Below are positions 16,585 through 26,932 of a DNA stretch of 64,000 bases, in pieces. The notes beneath the pieces are model-generated. The model was not told the DNA's origin. It searched no databases and saw nothing but the letters and a program-made list of their open reading frames with translations. A program made the translations under genes and the position numbers. This DNA is from Stieleria maiorica (lineage in GTDB: Bacteria; Planctomycetota; Planctomycetia; Pirellulales; Pirellulaceae). Where the stretch lies: NCBI RefSeq assembly GCF_008035925.1, contig NZ_CP036264.1:8995121-9059120 (forward strand), read 5' to 3'. Within the stretch, counting starts at the first letter, position 1. Each line of letters begins with the position of its first letter.

Positions 16585-19017
16585 ATGAGCCCTCCTTTTC
16601 TTAACATCAAGCCAACCGCCGCGGCTTTGCTTGTCTCATGCGGTTTGCTCGCCACGTCCGCGTCTGCCGAGAGACTTGACGCCAAGGTCGAATCCTTTAT
16701 CGAGACGCACTGTATCACGTGTCACGACGAAGACGCCGCAAATGGGGATTTCCGCGTCGACAACCTCTCGCCGAAAGTCGGCTTTGAAGACACGCCGCAA
16801 TGGGTCGAGGTGATGGAGCGGATCCAGTCGGGCGAGATGCCTCCGGAGGACGCATCGCCACAACCGACGGCGGATCAGCGTGCGGAGATCATCGAATGGA
16901 TCGCGGCACGGATCAAGGAAGGCGAATCGGCGCGGATGGCGAAACGCGACCGGGTGTCGTATCGGCGGCTGACGCGGGAAGAGTACGTGTACACGATCCG
17001 CGATTTGATCGGCGTCGAGTACGATGCAAGCGATCCCGGGGGGCTTTTCGAAGATCCGCAGTGGCACGGATTCGAACGGATCGGTTCGGTGCTGACACTC
17101 TCGCCCTCGCACATCGAAAAATACATCATTGCGGCCGAAGTGATCCTGGACGAAGCCTATCCGGAGCAGCCGATCGCCTACGTCGAAGCCGGCAAGCGGG
17201 CGGCGGAGGTCAAGCAGAATGCCCCTCATTTCCAACGGCTCCACGCCGACGGCTTGCTGGACAAGGTCCGGTTTCCACTGACGACGTCGGGCCAGATTTA
17301 TCGGTATTCCAATCCCTGGCGCGGCCCCGAGCGAAGGTTTCCCGGTCCCGGCGTTTACGAAATCAGCTACACCGTCTGCGGTTTGAAGCCGGTCAACGGG
17401 ATCGCGCCCCGGATGGCGGTGATCGAACCCGAACTGGACCGCGTGCTGTTCCAGCAGGACATCATCGCGTCCGAAGACGCTCCCGTCACCGTAACGTTTC
17501 GCGCCCACTTTCCGAATCCGCCGGGACGCCCGCCGACCATCCACGTGATGAATCAGAACAAGGTTCCGAATCATCCGCGAACCAACGCCGGCAGCCGGAT
17601 CCCATTCATCACCACCGGGCATCGCCGCGCCCCCTGGCAGATGAAGATCACCAACCAGGATGGCAGCCCGCGGTACCCGATCCTGATCATCGATTCACTT
17701 TCCATTCGCGGTCCGATCGTCACCGACCAGGAACAACGGCGTCGCGAGGAATACATGGCAACCGAAGAATCGCTGACGGCGGCTGGTGACAGTCTGGCCA
17801 GGTTGGCTGGACGTGCCTTCCGGCGACCGCTGAAAGCGGATGAATTGCAGATCTATCTTCGGATCGTCAAAGGGGAACTCGACGCGGGTGAGTCGTTTCG
17901 CAATGCCGTCAAAACAGGCATGGTGGCAATCCTCTGTTCAAAAAGTTTCCTGTTCATCGCCGAGGGAGACGAAGAATCGGATCGGCGTGAATTGAACGAT
18001 TGGGAACTGGCAACGCGACTGTCGTACCTGCTGTGGAGCACCATGCCCGATGACGAACTGTTTTCGCTTGCCGAAAACGGGCAACTGCGCGACCGGAGCG
18101 TCCTGCAGCAACAGTTCGATCGCATGCTCGCCGACCCCCGTTCGGAACGATTCATGCGTTCGTTTTCATCCCAATGGTTAAACCTGCGCAAGGTGGGGAT
18201 GTTCCCGCCGGACAAGAACCTGTACCCGAACTACGACGATCACCTGGAGCAAAGCATGATCGGCGAGAGTCGGGCGTTCTTTGCCGAAGTGTTACAGCAA
18301 GGGCTGACCTTGCGTGAATTCATCGACTCCGACTGGACGATGGTCAATCCGCGTCTGGCCCGTTTTTACGGGATTCCCGAAGTGACCGAAGACCACTTCC
18401 AGCGCGTCGCGTTGCGGCCGGAACACCATCGTGGCGGTCTGCTGACGCACGCCTCGGTGCTTTCGCTGACGTCCGATGGAACACGTCACCGCCCCGTGCA
18501 TCGTGGCGCGTGGGTCTCCGAAGTGTTTCTCGGCAAGGACCCCCCGCCTCCACCGGCGAACGTCGATCCCATCGAACCGACTCCGACCGACGCCCCCAAA
18601 GCGACCTTGCGGATGAAACTGGAAGCGCACAAGCATCATCCGAATTGCGCCTCGTGCCACCGCAAGATCGACCCGCTCGGATTAGCCTTCGACCACTACA
18701 ATGCAATCGGACAGTGGCGCACACATGAAAAGGTCGAAGGGACCGGCGACGACCCGCCGGTCGATGCCAGTGGCCAGCTGCCCGACGGCCGTAGCTTCGC
18801 AGACGCCAAGGAATTCCAACAATTGTTGATGGCGGACCTCGACGCGTTCAACCGGACCTTTATCGAAAAACTGGCAATCTACGGCATGCGACGGACGATG
18901 ACGATTGACGACCACGAGGGATTGGATGCGATCGCCGCAATCAGCCGTGAAAACAACTACAGCGTCCGCGCGATCCTCGAAGCGTTCGTCCTGTCCGACC
19001 TGTTTCAAAAACGATAG
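16585..19017 (+). CDS. Planctomycete cytochrome-type protein (PSD1-like heme site, DUF1587/1592/1595/1588/1585)
   Basis: 810 residues from the ATG at 16585, giving a signal peptide ending TSASA; an ATG ten codons upstream (16555) is an alternative. A single heme site, HCITCHDE, lies near residues 42-49. The rest follows the DUF1592 family order: DRVSYRRLTREEYVYTIRDLIG (DUF1587), RAFRRPLKADEL (DUF1595), LNDWELATRLSYLLWSTMPD (DUF1592), GGLLTHASVLSLTSDGTRHRPVHRG and NCASCHRKIDPLGLAFDHYN (DUF1588, with a second CxxCH), and a C-terminal DUF1585 helical part. Members are secreted and of unknown biochemical role. It starts a four-gene operon; the DUF1552 gene follows after 9 bases. Confidence 0.92.
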   Translation: MSPPFLNIKPTAAALLVSCGLLATSASAERLDAKVESFIETHCITCHDEDAANGDFRVDNLSPKVGFEDTPQWVEVMERIQSGEMPPEDASPQPTADQRAEIIEWIAARIKEGESARMAKRDRVSYRRLTREEYVYTIRDLIGVEYDASDPGGLFEDPQWHGFERIGSVLTLSPSHIEKYIIAAEVILDEAYPEQPIAYVEAGKRAAEVKQNAPHFQRLHADGLLDKVRFPLTTSGQIYRYSNPWRGPERRFPGPGVYEISYTVCGLKPVNGIAPRMAVIEPELDRVLFQQDIIASEDAPVTVTFRAHFPNPPGRPPTIHVMNQNKVPNHPRTNAGSRIPFITTGHRRAPWQMKITNQDGSPRYPILIIDSLSIRGPIVTDQEQRRREEYMATEESLTAAGDSLARLAGRAFRRPLKADELQIYLRIVKGELDAGESFRNAVKTGMVAILCSKSFLFIAEGDEESDRRELNDWELATRLSYLLWSTMPDDELFSLAENGQLRDRSVLQQQFDRMLADPRSERFMRSFSSQWLNLRKVGMFPPDKNLYPNYDDHLEQSMIGESRAFFAEVLQQGLTLREFIDSDWTMVNPRLARFYGIPEVTEDHFQRVALRPEHHRGGLLTHASVLSLTSDGTRHRPVHRGAWVSEVFLGKDPPPPPANVDPIEPTPTDAPKATLRMKLEAHKHHPNCASCHRKIDPLGLAFDHYNAIGQWRTHEKVEGTGDDPPVDASGQLPDGRSFADAKEFQQLLMADLDAFNRTFIEKLAIYGMRRTMTIDDHEGLDAIAAISRENNYSVRAILEAFVLSDLFQKR

Positions 19018-19026
19018 CGAGACTCC

Positions 19027-20394
19027 ATGAATATCCTGAAGAGAAACTGGCGTCTCGACCGCCGGCACGTGCTGCGAGGAATCGGCGCCAGCATCGCGTT
19101 GCCCTTGCTGGACTGCATGGCCGACGGAGCAGAGCTGCCGACTCCGACGCAACCCAAACGCAGCGTGTTTCTGTACATCCCCAACGGCGTCAACACGTTG
19201 ACGTGGCAAATCCAGAATGCCGGCACGGATTACCAGTTCACCGCGCCGCTGGCTTCGTTGGAGCGACATCGTCAAGACATCACGCCGATCAGCGGCCTGC
19301 ACCATCCCATGGTGCTGGGAAAACATCACAATTGCGACAAGGTGTGGCTGACCGGGGCCGACGTTCCTTCCTCCGGCGGCTCGTTTCGCAACACCGTCTC
19401 GGTCGATCAGCTGATGGCCGAAGTCCAAGGGGTTTCCACGCGATTCCCGTCGCTCGAACTTGCGATCGAAGGGCATTCACTCGCCTGGTCGCGCGACGGT
19501 GTGCAGCTGCCCGCCGATCGCAACGTTAAAACGGTTTTCCAGCGCATGTTTGTCGGCGAACAAGGTGGCAAAGATGTCGTTCGCCGTCGCCTGAACCGAC
19601 GCGGCAGTATTCTTGATGCGGTCATGGACGACGCCCGTCGAACAAACCAGAAAATGGGCTCGGCCGATCGCAATAAACTCGACGAGTATCTGACCGCGGT
19701 GCGTCAGGTGGAAATCCGCACCGAGCGGGCCGATGCCTGGCTGGACGTTCCCCGCCCCGAATTGCCGCGCGGGACGGAAAACCGGTTCTCCGCAAAGCTG
19801 GATATCAGCCGAGTCCGGGAATACCATCGCATCTTCTTTGACCTAATGGTGCTCGCGCTCCGCACCGACATGACACGCGTCATCACCTGCATGATTTGCA
19901 GCGAATCCAATGGCGGCGCGATCCCCGACATCGGCATTTCCCAGACCCGGCACGGCCTGTCGCACCACAACGGTGACCCGGAACAGCTGCGGCGGCTCAC
20001 CCAGACGGACACCTTTCTGGTCGAGCAACTGAGTTATTTCCTGGACCAGTTGAAAGCTCACCAGGAAGACGACGGAAACCTGTTGGACACCACGCAGGTG
20101 CTGTGGGGCAGCGGCATGTCCTACGGCCACAGCCACGGCAACGCCAACCTGCCCACGATCCTGGCCGGTGGTCGCAAACTCGGCTGGAAGCACGGCCGGC
20201 ATCTCGATTTCAATCTGCCGATCATCGGCCAATACAACGTCGCCGACGCCGGTGCTCACTACAAGATCTGCGGCCGACCGGTCGACAGCAACGCGCACCT
20301 GAGCAATCTGTTCCTGACGATGCTGCACCGCGTGGGCGTCCAAGCGGATCGGTTCCAAGATAGCCTGGGGACGATCTCGGAGATCGTGGCATGA
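19027..20394 (+). CDS. DUF1552 family secreted protein
   Basis: 455 residues with a twin-arginine-type N-terminus (LDRRHVLRGIGASIALPLLD). DUF1552 features include RSVFLYIPNGVN, LEGHSLAWS-type text, VRQVEIRTERADAWL, LRTDMTRVITCMICSESNG, GLSHHNGDPEQ and LLDTTQVLWGSGMSYGHSHGN. DUF1552 proteins almost always accompany DUF1592-type cytochromes in planctomycetes, as here. The family is distantly similar to DUF1501; its activity is unknown. Its stop overlaps the next ATG by four bases (ATGA). Confidence 0.93.
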   Translation: MNILKRNWRLDRRHVLRGIGASIALPLLDCMADGAELPTPTQPKRSVFLYIPNGVNTLTWQIQNAGTDYQFTAPLASLERHRQDITPISGLHHPMVLGKHHNCDKVWLTGADVPSSGGSFRNTVSVDQLMAEVQGVSTRFPSLELAIEGHSLAWSRDGVQLPADRNVKTVFQRMFVGEQGGKDVVRRRLNRRGSILDAVMDDARRTNQKMGSADRNKLDEYLTAVRQVEIRTERADAWLDVPRPELPRGTENRFSAKLDISRVREYHRIFFDLMVLALRTDMTRVITCMICSESNGGAIPDIGISQTRHGLSHHNGDPEQLRRLTQTDTFLVEQLSYFLDQLKAHQEDDGNLLDTTQVLWGSGMSYGHSHGNANLPTILAGGRKLGWKHGRHLDFNLPIIGQYNVADAGAHYKICGRPVDSNAHLSNLFLTMLHRVGVQADRFQDSLGTISEIVA

Positions 20395-21623
20395 TGCCGA
20401 TGCGAAGTTTCCTGTTTCTGTTCCTGGTTCTGGCGGCGGCGACTGGGTTTGCGACCACAGCGGCTGCAGACGATCCGGCGGCAGACGATGCGGCTGAGCG
20501 ATTCCGCACCGACGAAAACCAGGACCAAAACCTGCCCTGGTACCAACCGGTCAAAGGCGAGTTTCCACCCGAGGGCTCGGCGCACGCCATCAAGGGTGAA
20601 CTGATCTGGGCCGATCACGTCGAACGCGAGTTGCACCTTCGCGTCGACCGAGACGACTCGCAGGGCGCCGGCGTCAAGGACCTGCCGTTATTGCTGACGA
20701 TGTTGCCGTACGGTTCGATCCAGTACAACGGCCAGCCGGCGGCACTGCAAGACATTCCTCTGGGTACGCATCTTCACACCTGGTGTTACCCGATCGCCCC
20801 GGACGACGATCGCCCGCCGCTGGCGCGATGGCACGATCGAATTTCACCGGAATCAGAGTTTCGACAATGCATCCGGATCGAGGATGACTTCAGTTACCAC
20901 ACGCGGCGGAATCAAGTTTGGCGCGTGGACGACGTCGATCGTGAGTCGATGAAGCTGACGGCAACGTTGCGAGTCGACGGCCAAAGCGATGGCGATGCGA
21001 AACAATTCGATCTGCTGGAGAGCACGGTGGTATACCGGGGCAATGGATTCGGCACGTTGTCCGACATTCACGCCGGTCAGGAAGTGCAAATGAACCTGAC
21101 CTGGGCCACGCTGTACGGGCCGGGCCGGGTGTTTCACATTTGGCTGGATCAGGAAAGCCGGGATCTGGCCGGCGATCGCCAGCGACGGCGGCATCGCGAC
21201 CACATCCGCCAGCGCGGCATCCCGGGATGGGTCGACGCGGTGGATGACCAGGCATCGACGGTCACCGTCACGTTTTTCGATGGTCTGGACATGAGCCTGC
21301 TGGAGAGTTTCCATGAGATCGTCCCCGAGCCGCTGGGTTGGCCGACCTCCGGCGGTGCCAAAGATGACTTGAAACCCAAAGGGACGCTGGCAGTCGCTCG
21401 CTGGTCGCTGATGACCTACGAACCACTCAACGACCGCAAGGGCGGCAACATTCTGAAAATCGATCGGGTCCCGGTCGTGCAAGGTTGCTGCGGCGTGCAG
21501 ATCCAACTGCAATGCGGCCTGCTGCTGGAAGGCTACCGCCCGGGTGAGATCGTGCGGTTTTTCCCAGCCAGTTGGCCATTCGTGGCGCTGCCGGCCGAAG
21601 AACGGTTCTTCGGTCGCGAATGA
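20391..21623 (+). CDS. Secreted protein of unknown function
   Basis: 410 residues with a clear signal peptide (MMPMRSFLFLFLVLAAATGF ending in TTAAA). I do not recognise the family. The mature part has a short acidic region, then two similar beta-rich segments, each with an OB/SH3-like feel (LIWADHVERELHLRVD and VDAVDDQASTVTVTFFDG), and a pair of adjacent cysteines near the C-terminus (VQGCCGVQIQLQCG). Both ends overlap neighbours as ATGA, so it is translationally coupled inside the operon and probably acts with the DUF1552 and propeller proteins. Confidence 0.85.
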   Translation: MMPMRSFLFLFLVLAAATGFATTAAADDPAADDAAERFRTDENQDQNLPWYQPVKGEFPPEGSAHAIKGELIWADHVERELHLRVDRDDSQGAGVKDLPLLLTMLPYGSIQYNGQPAALQDIPLGTHLHTWCYPIAPDDDRPPLARWHDRISPESEFRQCIRIEDDFSYHTRRNQVWRVDDVDRESMKLTATLRVDGQSDGDAKQFDLLESTVVYRGNGFGTLSDIHAGQEVQMNLTWATLYGPGRVFHIWLDQESRDLAGDRQRRRHRDHIRQRGIPGWVDAVDDQASTVTVTFFDGLDMSLLESFHEIVPEPLGWPTSGGAKDDLKPKGTLAVARWSLMTYEPLNDRKGGNILKIDRVPVVQGCCGVQIQLQCGLLLEGYRPGEIVRFFPASWPFVALPAEERFFGRE

Positions 21624-24600
21624 GCCCCCGTTCTTCAAACGTTCTTGTCATGATTCCTTTTGGCTATCACAGCGTCACTCTTGGTATCTGCACGCTATTC
21701 TTCTGGACACTGTTCTTTGGATCCGCGATCGCGGCCGAACTTCGCTTCGACGGTGTCCTCGCCAATTCGGGCGGCTCGGACGATTCCCTGGTCGTGTTTT
21801 CTGACAAACCCGCCGCCGGAATGGGACCGCTGTTGGACACGGAGAACACGCTTTGGGAACGTGGCGGTTCGACAAGGCTGAATCGTTACGCCCTCGACGG
21901 GCGGTTGCTCGCTTCGTATGAGCTTCCCGATGCCAACCACCAGTTCCGTGACCAGTTGACCTTGGCCGAAGAGCACTTGGTTTTGTTGCTCGGAAAAAAC
22001 CTCTACCGCCTGCCGCTCGACGCCGTCCCCGGTAGCAAGGTGGAGCGAATCGAAGGTCGCGCAGATGTGCTGTCTCCGGGGTCTTTCCAAGGACGTGTTG
22101 CGATTGTCGCCGACCGCGAGTTGCTTTGGCTGGACCCGTTGAGTGGTGCAAGAACTTCCATCGCCACACTGGACGAATCCCCCCAGCATCTGTTTGTCAG
22201 CGCCGACGACGGAACGGTGTTCGTATTCTTCCGTGACAATGTCCGTGCTTGGCGTGACGGCACTCCGGTAGCCGGTTTCCCCAAGCCGTTCCGCGGCACA
22301 CGTCCTCAGAAGATCGGACGGTTCTGGCATGCGCACGGCTGGCACGGAACGATTCACCGTTTCAATGAGCGATTCGAACCCGATCCCGGTGTCGTACTCG
22401 GCGGCGCGTCGGGGTCGTTCATCGGATACCTGCCGGCCAGCGCGGACATCAATCACGGCACGGGGCTGGTCCAGGTGACACCTGACCTGTTCGCGATTTC
22501 GGGACTGAAAGGGGTCGTTCAGTTGCTTCATTGGCAGGGCGATGAATCCCGCTTCGTCCCCGTACGCCGGATCGGTGCGCTCGCCGATGTCGCCGCTTTG
22601 GCGCTCGATTCGGCCGGCAACATTTGGACACCGCACGGCAGTCTGCGTTGGGATGACGGTCCGGAAACGCCGTTTTCCATCGGCGATGTGGAACCCCAAC
22701 AGTTGACGCAGCCCATCGTCTTGGACGGTAGGACGGTTTGTTTCATCAAGACACATTACGGATCCGTTCAAAGCACGTGTGGTTCTGTCTTTGACACCAA
22801 CGGCTGGTCGCGTTTTGAATGGAAAGGGATGCGCGGTGTCACGCTGGGCAACGGCAATCCCGGATCGACCGTTTACACCAACAGCAAGGGACAACGTCGC
22901 CTGCTCGTGACGCAACCCGATGGCCACACGCTAGATTTTTCCCTCGCCGAATCAGGCCATGTCGACGGCAATCCGACGCCGGTGCGTCTGCCGGGACTGC
23001 GTAACTGCACCAGTTTGGCGTGGCAGGACGGTCATCTGCTGGCAGCCGATCGCGGTACCATTGCGGTGTTGCGACCATCCGGCGAAACATGGGAACTGGT
23101 TCGCCGATTGCAAGGTTTTGGCGAATCGCTGTTCATTCATGGTGACGGAGTCCGCTTTGCGGTCAGCGATACCACGGGCGGACGCGTGCAATTATTCGAA
23201 TCACTGTCTCGCGACTCCGTGATCGCCCAGTACGAGGGTTTGGACGCGCCGATGCAAGTGGCCCTGTCCGGTGATCGCATGGTCGTATTCGAATCCGGAA
23301 AGCAACGCCTGGTAAAACTTCGACTTCGCTCAGACGCGTCGACCGCGCCCCCTGCGGTAGCGTCCAAGCGAAATGCGAAAGCGGTGGCGGAGTTTCCCGA
23401 GGAAGCGTTTTATGACCTGCACCGCCCGGGAGAAATCCCCATCGCGGTGGCGATTTCCGATCGGATGCTCGGCGTACGCGTTCCCGACGATGTAGCCGCG
23501 AAAGTAACGCTCGGTGTGGCTAGTGACGGCGAAGCGTTTTGGACCGAAGACCGGATCGTCCGGCTCCCCAACGGCGATGCATCAAACCTGCGTCTGGCCG
23601 TAGCGGTGGAAACGCCCCACCGCCGCGAGCGGATCGGCTTTGTCGACAAACAACCCATCCATGCTCCGTTTTCAAAGAATCCGGCGCACTGGGCGCCGTT
23701 CGACCTGGACAACTATCGCGAAGTCATCGCGGAGCGCCGTGAACAGATCCGAATTGATTTCCAGCAGCCCGTCGACGGCAAGGCGAGCATTGTGATCGAA
23801 AACGAGAACGGGGACCGCGTTCGCAACCTGATCTCCGGCCAGTCGTTTTCCGCCGGTAACCACGGCGTCGTCTGGGACGGTCTGAACGAAGCCGGACAGC
23901 TCGTCTCGCCAGGTAACTATCGTTGGCGAGGCATCGCACATCCGGGGATTCAACCGGAGTTTCGCAAGCACTTTGCCGGCGGAATGGAACCGATCGACCG
24001 GCGTCCCTGGGGCCCGAACCACGGATTGCTCCACCACGCGGCGAGCAATGGCAAGAATGTCTTCTTCGCCGCTCCGGTGACCGAAGGCGGCTGGGCGCTG
24101 ATGGCGCTTGATGCCGATGGAAATTTTGTGCAGGGATATGAACATCAGCATGGTTTCGGCATCGGTCACAATGCCATCGCAGCCGATCAACATTATCTCT
24201 ATTGTGCCCAAGACGGCTTTCGCTGGGGCGGTAAAAACGGCATCGACTGGAGTTCAGATTCCTGGAAAGCATCCTGGGATCTATCCGTGGTCCGCTATGA
24301 GATCGCCAGTGGAAAAGTAGTCTCCTTCCCGGACGGACAACGCGCTCTGATTGTCGATAGCGTCCAGGTTGGGCCGCAGACCAGCCATCGCGACCTGAAA
24401 AGTTTTAATCTGGCGGGGCTGGCGATTCTGGACGACCAACTCTACGTCGGCTCTCGGGACAATCAGTGTGTGTGGGTTTACGACACAGCGACAGGGAAGC
24501 GGCTGAACACCGTGCCGCTGCCGGGCGTCCGTCATCTCGCCGCGGGCAACGGAAAGATCTTTGCCGCGACGGATTCCGGCATCGTTTCGCTGAGTGATCA

Positions 24601-26782
24601 AAAGCAGGTTTTCGACGCCAAGGAAATCGACATCGCGGGCCTGGCCGTCGCGCCCGACGGCGACTTCTGGATCAGCGACCATCACACGCATCAAGTGCAC
24701 CACGTCTCCGCCTCGGGGCAGCGGCTCGCAGCGTTTGGGGAACCGGGCGGTCCGTACAAAGGAACCTATGATCCCCAGCGCATGGTCAACCCCGCCGGAC
24801 TGGCCATCGGCCCCGATGGAAAGCTTTGGGTCACCGAAAAGCGTTGGAATCCCAAACGTATTCTGGCCTGGGATCTACAGAAACAGTCCGTCGTCTACGA
24901 AAAATTTGGCATGCCACATTACGGCGGCGTCGGTTCCGGTTTTGATCCGGAAAACCCGAATCGCTGGATCGGTCTCGGTTGCCTCTGGGATGTCGATATC
25001 GCCACCGACACGGCGAAGCCGACGCACGTCATGGCGATTGATGAAGGGCACTTCCGACGCTATCACCCGATGGGATACTGGTTCTTTCGCGAAGCCGGGC
25101 GAACGTTTCTCAGTACGCGAGGCAAGATTGCTCTGATTCTGGAACTGCTGGACGACGGGACCACCCGCCCCATCGCCGCGACAGCCAGCACGCATCAGTT
25201 TTCCTACGGATGTGAGTGGGACCCGCCGCAAGCCTACATCGACGCCTTCTACGCCCACTGGCCTGACAAACGTCGACAAGAACGCCCGGGGCACGGAACA
25301 GACGGGAAACCGTGGGCGGCCCGCGTCGGCGGCGTATTTTGGGTGGACCGCAATGGAGACGGCCAGACTCAGGTAGACGAGTTCAGCTTTACGAAGGAGG
25401 GCGTTCGCTACGGCGGTGGCCCCTGGGGATTTCGCCAGGACTCCCTGACCTTCCGAGTCCCCGCTTCGGTCGACGGGCAGGTGAAGATCGTGGAAATCGC
25501 ACCGCGCGGGATGCTGGCCAACGGTATCCCGGATTACCCCTCGCTCAGCGAAGCACTGGAAACCGGCTCAACCGACGTCTCGCTAAGCTCTGGCTACCAT
25601 CGCGAAAACGTCTCCACAGCGCGTGACCGTTTCGGCCGTTTCATCTTTAACTCCGAACCGGAATTGAACGCCTATGCGGACGACGGAAAACAACTGTGGA
25701 CTTATCCGAATAGGTGGAGCGACGTTCACGGCTCGCACCAGGCGCCGCTGCCACAATCCGGCGTACTGCAAGGAACGATGGGCATCCTCGGCATGGCACC
25801 GCTGGATGACCAAGCGGACGTCTTCTTCCTGAACGGAAACCACGGACGATGTTTCCTGCTCACTTCCGATGGGGTTTATCTCGACGAATGCTTTACCGAT
25901 GTCCGGGTGAGTTACGCGCAGAACGCCTACCGTTTGGGCGGCGAGATTTTCGGAGGGGTTTTCGATCGTTCGGCGAAAGACGACTCTTATTTCGTGCAGA
26001 TCGGCCACGGACCCTATCGCATCTACCAGCTTCACGGTCTGGCCGAAACAAAACGGTTAAGCGGCAGCTCCCTGCCGGTTTCCCAAGCCCAGATTGCCGC
26101 GGCCGAGCGCGCCATGCTGCGATCGGTCGCCCAGTCACAGTCCGAAAAGGTCTTCCGCCTGCCCGGCGAAATCAGCTGGGACCAGAACGGAAAATTCAAG
26201 GCAACACTGAAGGCCTCGATCGACGGCGATCACCTGCATCTGATTTATCATGTCCAGGATCCCTCGCCCTGGATCAACAACGGCCGCGACTGGACCACAC
26301 TGTTTGCCACCGGCGATACGGTGGATCTGCAAATCGGCGTCGATCCCGATGCCGACCCGCGGCGTCGTGGACCGGTCGCCGGCGACCAGCGACTGACGAT
26401 CGCCCCACACGACGGCCGCGCGATCGCCGTGCTGTACCACCACCGTGGCGAGGGCGACAACCCGGTCGAGTTCACTTCGCCCTGGCGCGGCGAAACGGTC
26501 AACGACGTGCGACAGCTCGATGATGTCCAGATCGACGTCAAGACATCGTCGGGAGGCTACCGCGTCGACGCAAGAATCCCGCTAAGCGACCTGGGCTTGA
26601 ATCCACAGGGCCGACTACGCGCCGACTTTGGCGTGACCTTCGGTGATGCCGAAGGACGCGAGACACAATTGCGTTCCTACTGGGCCAATCCGGCGACAAT
26701 GCTAGTGGACGACATTCCCGGCGAAATCATGCTCAGCCCGAACCTGTGGGGCAAAGTGGACATGAACGGCGCGCTGAAGTAG
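21620..26782 (+). CDS. Giant secreted beta-propeller protein with FlgD-like Ig and C-terminal CBM9-like domain
   Basis: 1,720 residues if the ATG overlapping the upstream stop (ATGA) is used; an ATG ten codons later is possible. A hydrophobic signal ends SAIAA. Residues about 40-600 look like one beta-propeller. A FlgD-like Ig repeat follows (GNHGVVWDGLNEAGQLVSPGNYRWRG, around 750). A second, NHL-like propeller is at about 780-1250 (LAVAPDGDFWISD, GLAIGPDGKLWVTEK). An EF-hand-like VDRNGDGQTQVDEF is near 1250. The last 200 residues resemble the family 9 carbohydrate-binding/DOMON-type domain (SIDGDHLHLIYHVQDPSPW, RADFGVTFGDAEG). It may bind or act on an exported polysaccharide; no catalytic motif is obvious. 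Confidence 0.85.
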   Translation: MSPRSSNVLVMIPFGYHSVTLGICTLFFWTLFFGSAIAAELRFDGVLANSGGSDDSLVVFSDKPAAGMGPLLDTENTLWERGGSTRLNRYALDGRLLASYELPDANHQFRDQLTLAEEHLVLLLGKNLYRLPLDAVPGSKVERIEGRADVLSPGSFQGRVAIVADRELLWLDPLSGARTSIATLDESPQHLFVSADDGTVFVFFRDNVRAWRDGTPVAGFPKPFRGTRPQKIGRFWHAHGWHGTIHRFNERFEPDPGVVLGGASGSFIGYLPASADINHGTGLVQVTPDLFAISGLKGVVQLLHWQGDESRFVPVRRIGALADVAALALDSAGNIWTPHGSLRWDDGPETPFSIGDVEPQQLTQPIVLDGRTVCFIKTHYGSVQSTCGSVFDTNGWSRFEWKGMRGVTLGNGNPGSTVYTNSKGQRRLLVTQPDGHTLDFSLAESGHVDGNPTPVRLPGLRNCTSLAWQDGHLLAADRGTIAVLRPSGETWELVRRLQGFGESLFIHGDGVRFAVSDTTGGRVQLFESLSRDSVIAQYEGLDAPMQVALSGDRMVVFESGKQRLVKLRLRSDASTAPPAVASKRNAKAVAEFPEEAFYDLHRPGEIPIAVAISDRMLGVRVPDDVAAKVTLGVASDGEAFWTEDRIVRLPNGDASNLRLAVAVETPHRRERIGFVDKQPIHAPFSKNPAHWAPFDLDNYREVIAERREQIRIDFQQPVDGKASIVIENENGDRVRNLISGQSFSAGNHGVVWDGLNEAGQLVSPGNYRWRGIAHPGIQPEFRKHFAGGMEPIDRRPWGPNHGLLHHAASNGKNVFFAAPVTEGGWALMALDADGNFVQGYEHQHGFGIGHNAIAADQHYLYCAQDGFRWGGKNGIDWSSDSWKASWDLSVVRYEIASGKVVSFPDGQRALIVDSVQVGPQTSHRDLKSFNLAGLAILDDQLYVGSRDNQCVWVYDTATGKRLNTVPLPGVRHLAAGNGKIFAATDSGIVSLSDQKQVFDAKEIDIAGLAVAPDGDFWISDHHTHQVHHVSASGQRLAAFGEPGGPYKGTYDPQRMVNPAGLAIGPDGKLWVTEKRWNPKRILAWDLQKQSVVYEKFGMPHYGGVGSGFDPENPNRWIGLGCLWDVDIATDTAKPTHVMAIDEGHFRRYHPMGYWFFREAGRTFLSTRGKIALILELLDDGTTRPIAATASTHQFSYGCEWDPPQAYIDAFYAHWPDKRRQERPGHGTDGKPWAARVGGVFWVDRNGDGQTQVDEFSFTKEGVRYGGGPWGFRQDSLTFRVPASVDGQVKIVEIAPRGMLANGIPDYPSLSEALETGSTDVSLSSGYHRENVSTARDRFGRFIFNSEPELNAYADDGKQLWTYPNRWSDVHGSHQAPLPQSGVLQGTMGILGMAPLDDQADVFFLNGNHGRCFLLTSDGVYLDECFTDVRVSYAQNAYRLGGEIFGGVFDRSAKDDSYFVQIGHGPYRIYQLHGLAETKRLSGSSLPVSQAQIAAAERAMLRSVAQSQSEKVFRLPGEISWDQNGKFKATLKASIDGDHLHLIYHVQDPSPWINNGRDWTTLFATGDTVDLQIGVDPDADPRRRGPVAGDQRLTIAPHDGRAIAVLYHHRGEGDNPVEFTSPWRGETVNDVRQLDDVQIDVKTSSGGYRVDARIPLSDLGLNPQGRLRADFGVTFGDAEGRETQLRSYWANPATMLVDDIPGEIMLSPNLWGKVDMNGALK

Positions 26783-26787
26783 CTACG

Positions 26788-26932
26788 CTCGCCAGAGCCT
26801 GGGAAACCCACGTTGACGTAGCCACGCTCGGTGCGAGCGTGGACAACGCCGGCGGTTCACCTACTGGCGAAGGTCGCTACGTTCGTACCGCGATTCGCGA
26901 TCTTCCTAAACCATCGTGGCACTGTCCAGTGA
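26788..26932. repeat. Repeat family A, copy 2
   Basis: Shares CGCCAGAGC, CTGGCGAAGGTCGCTACGTT, CCGCGATTCGCGATCTT and the terminal GTGGCACTGTCCAG with copy 1 (11501-11639). It fills the gap between the convergent propeller and RND pump genes, and its right end runs into the RND reading frame, so it encodes the pump's last residues and its TAG stop. Confidence 0.65.
26822..26842. terminator. Perfect hairpin between convergent genes
   Basis: CCACGCTCG and CGAGCGTGG (9-base perfect arms) flank a 3-base loop, inside repeat A copy 2 and between two convergent genes. It could serve both strands, although no T-run follows. Confidence 0.4.

Noticed and set aside
16352..16588. 78-codon frame upstream of the DUF1592-type cytochrome gene
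   Set aside because: No ribosome-binding site or domain; overlaps the likely leader and signal-peptide start in another frame.
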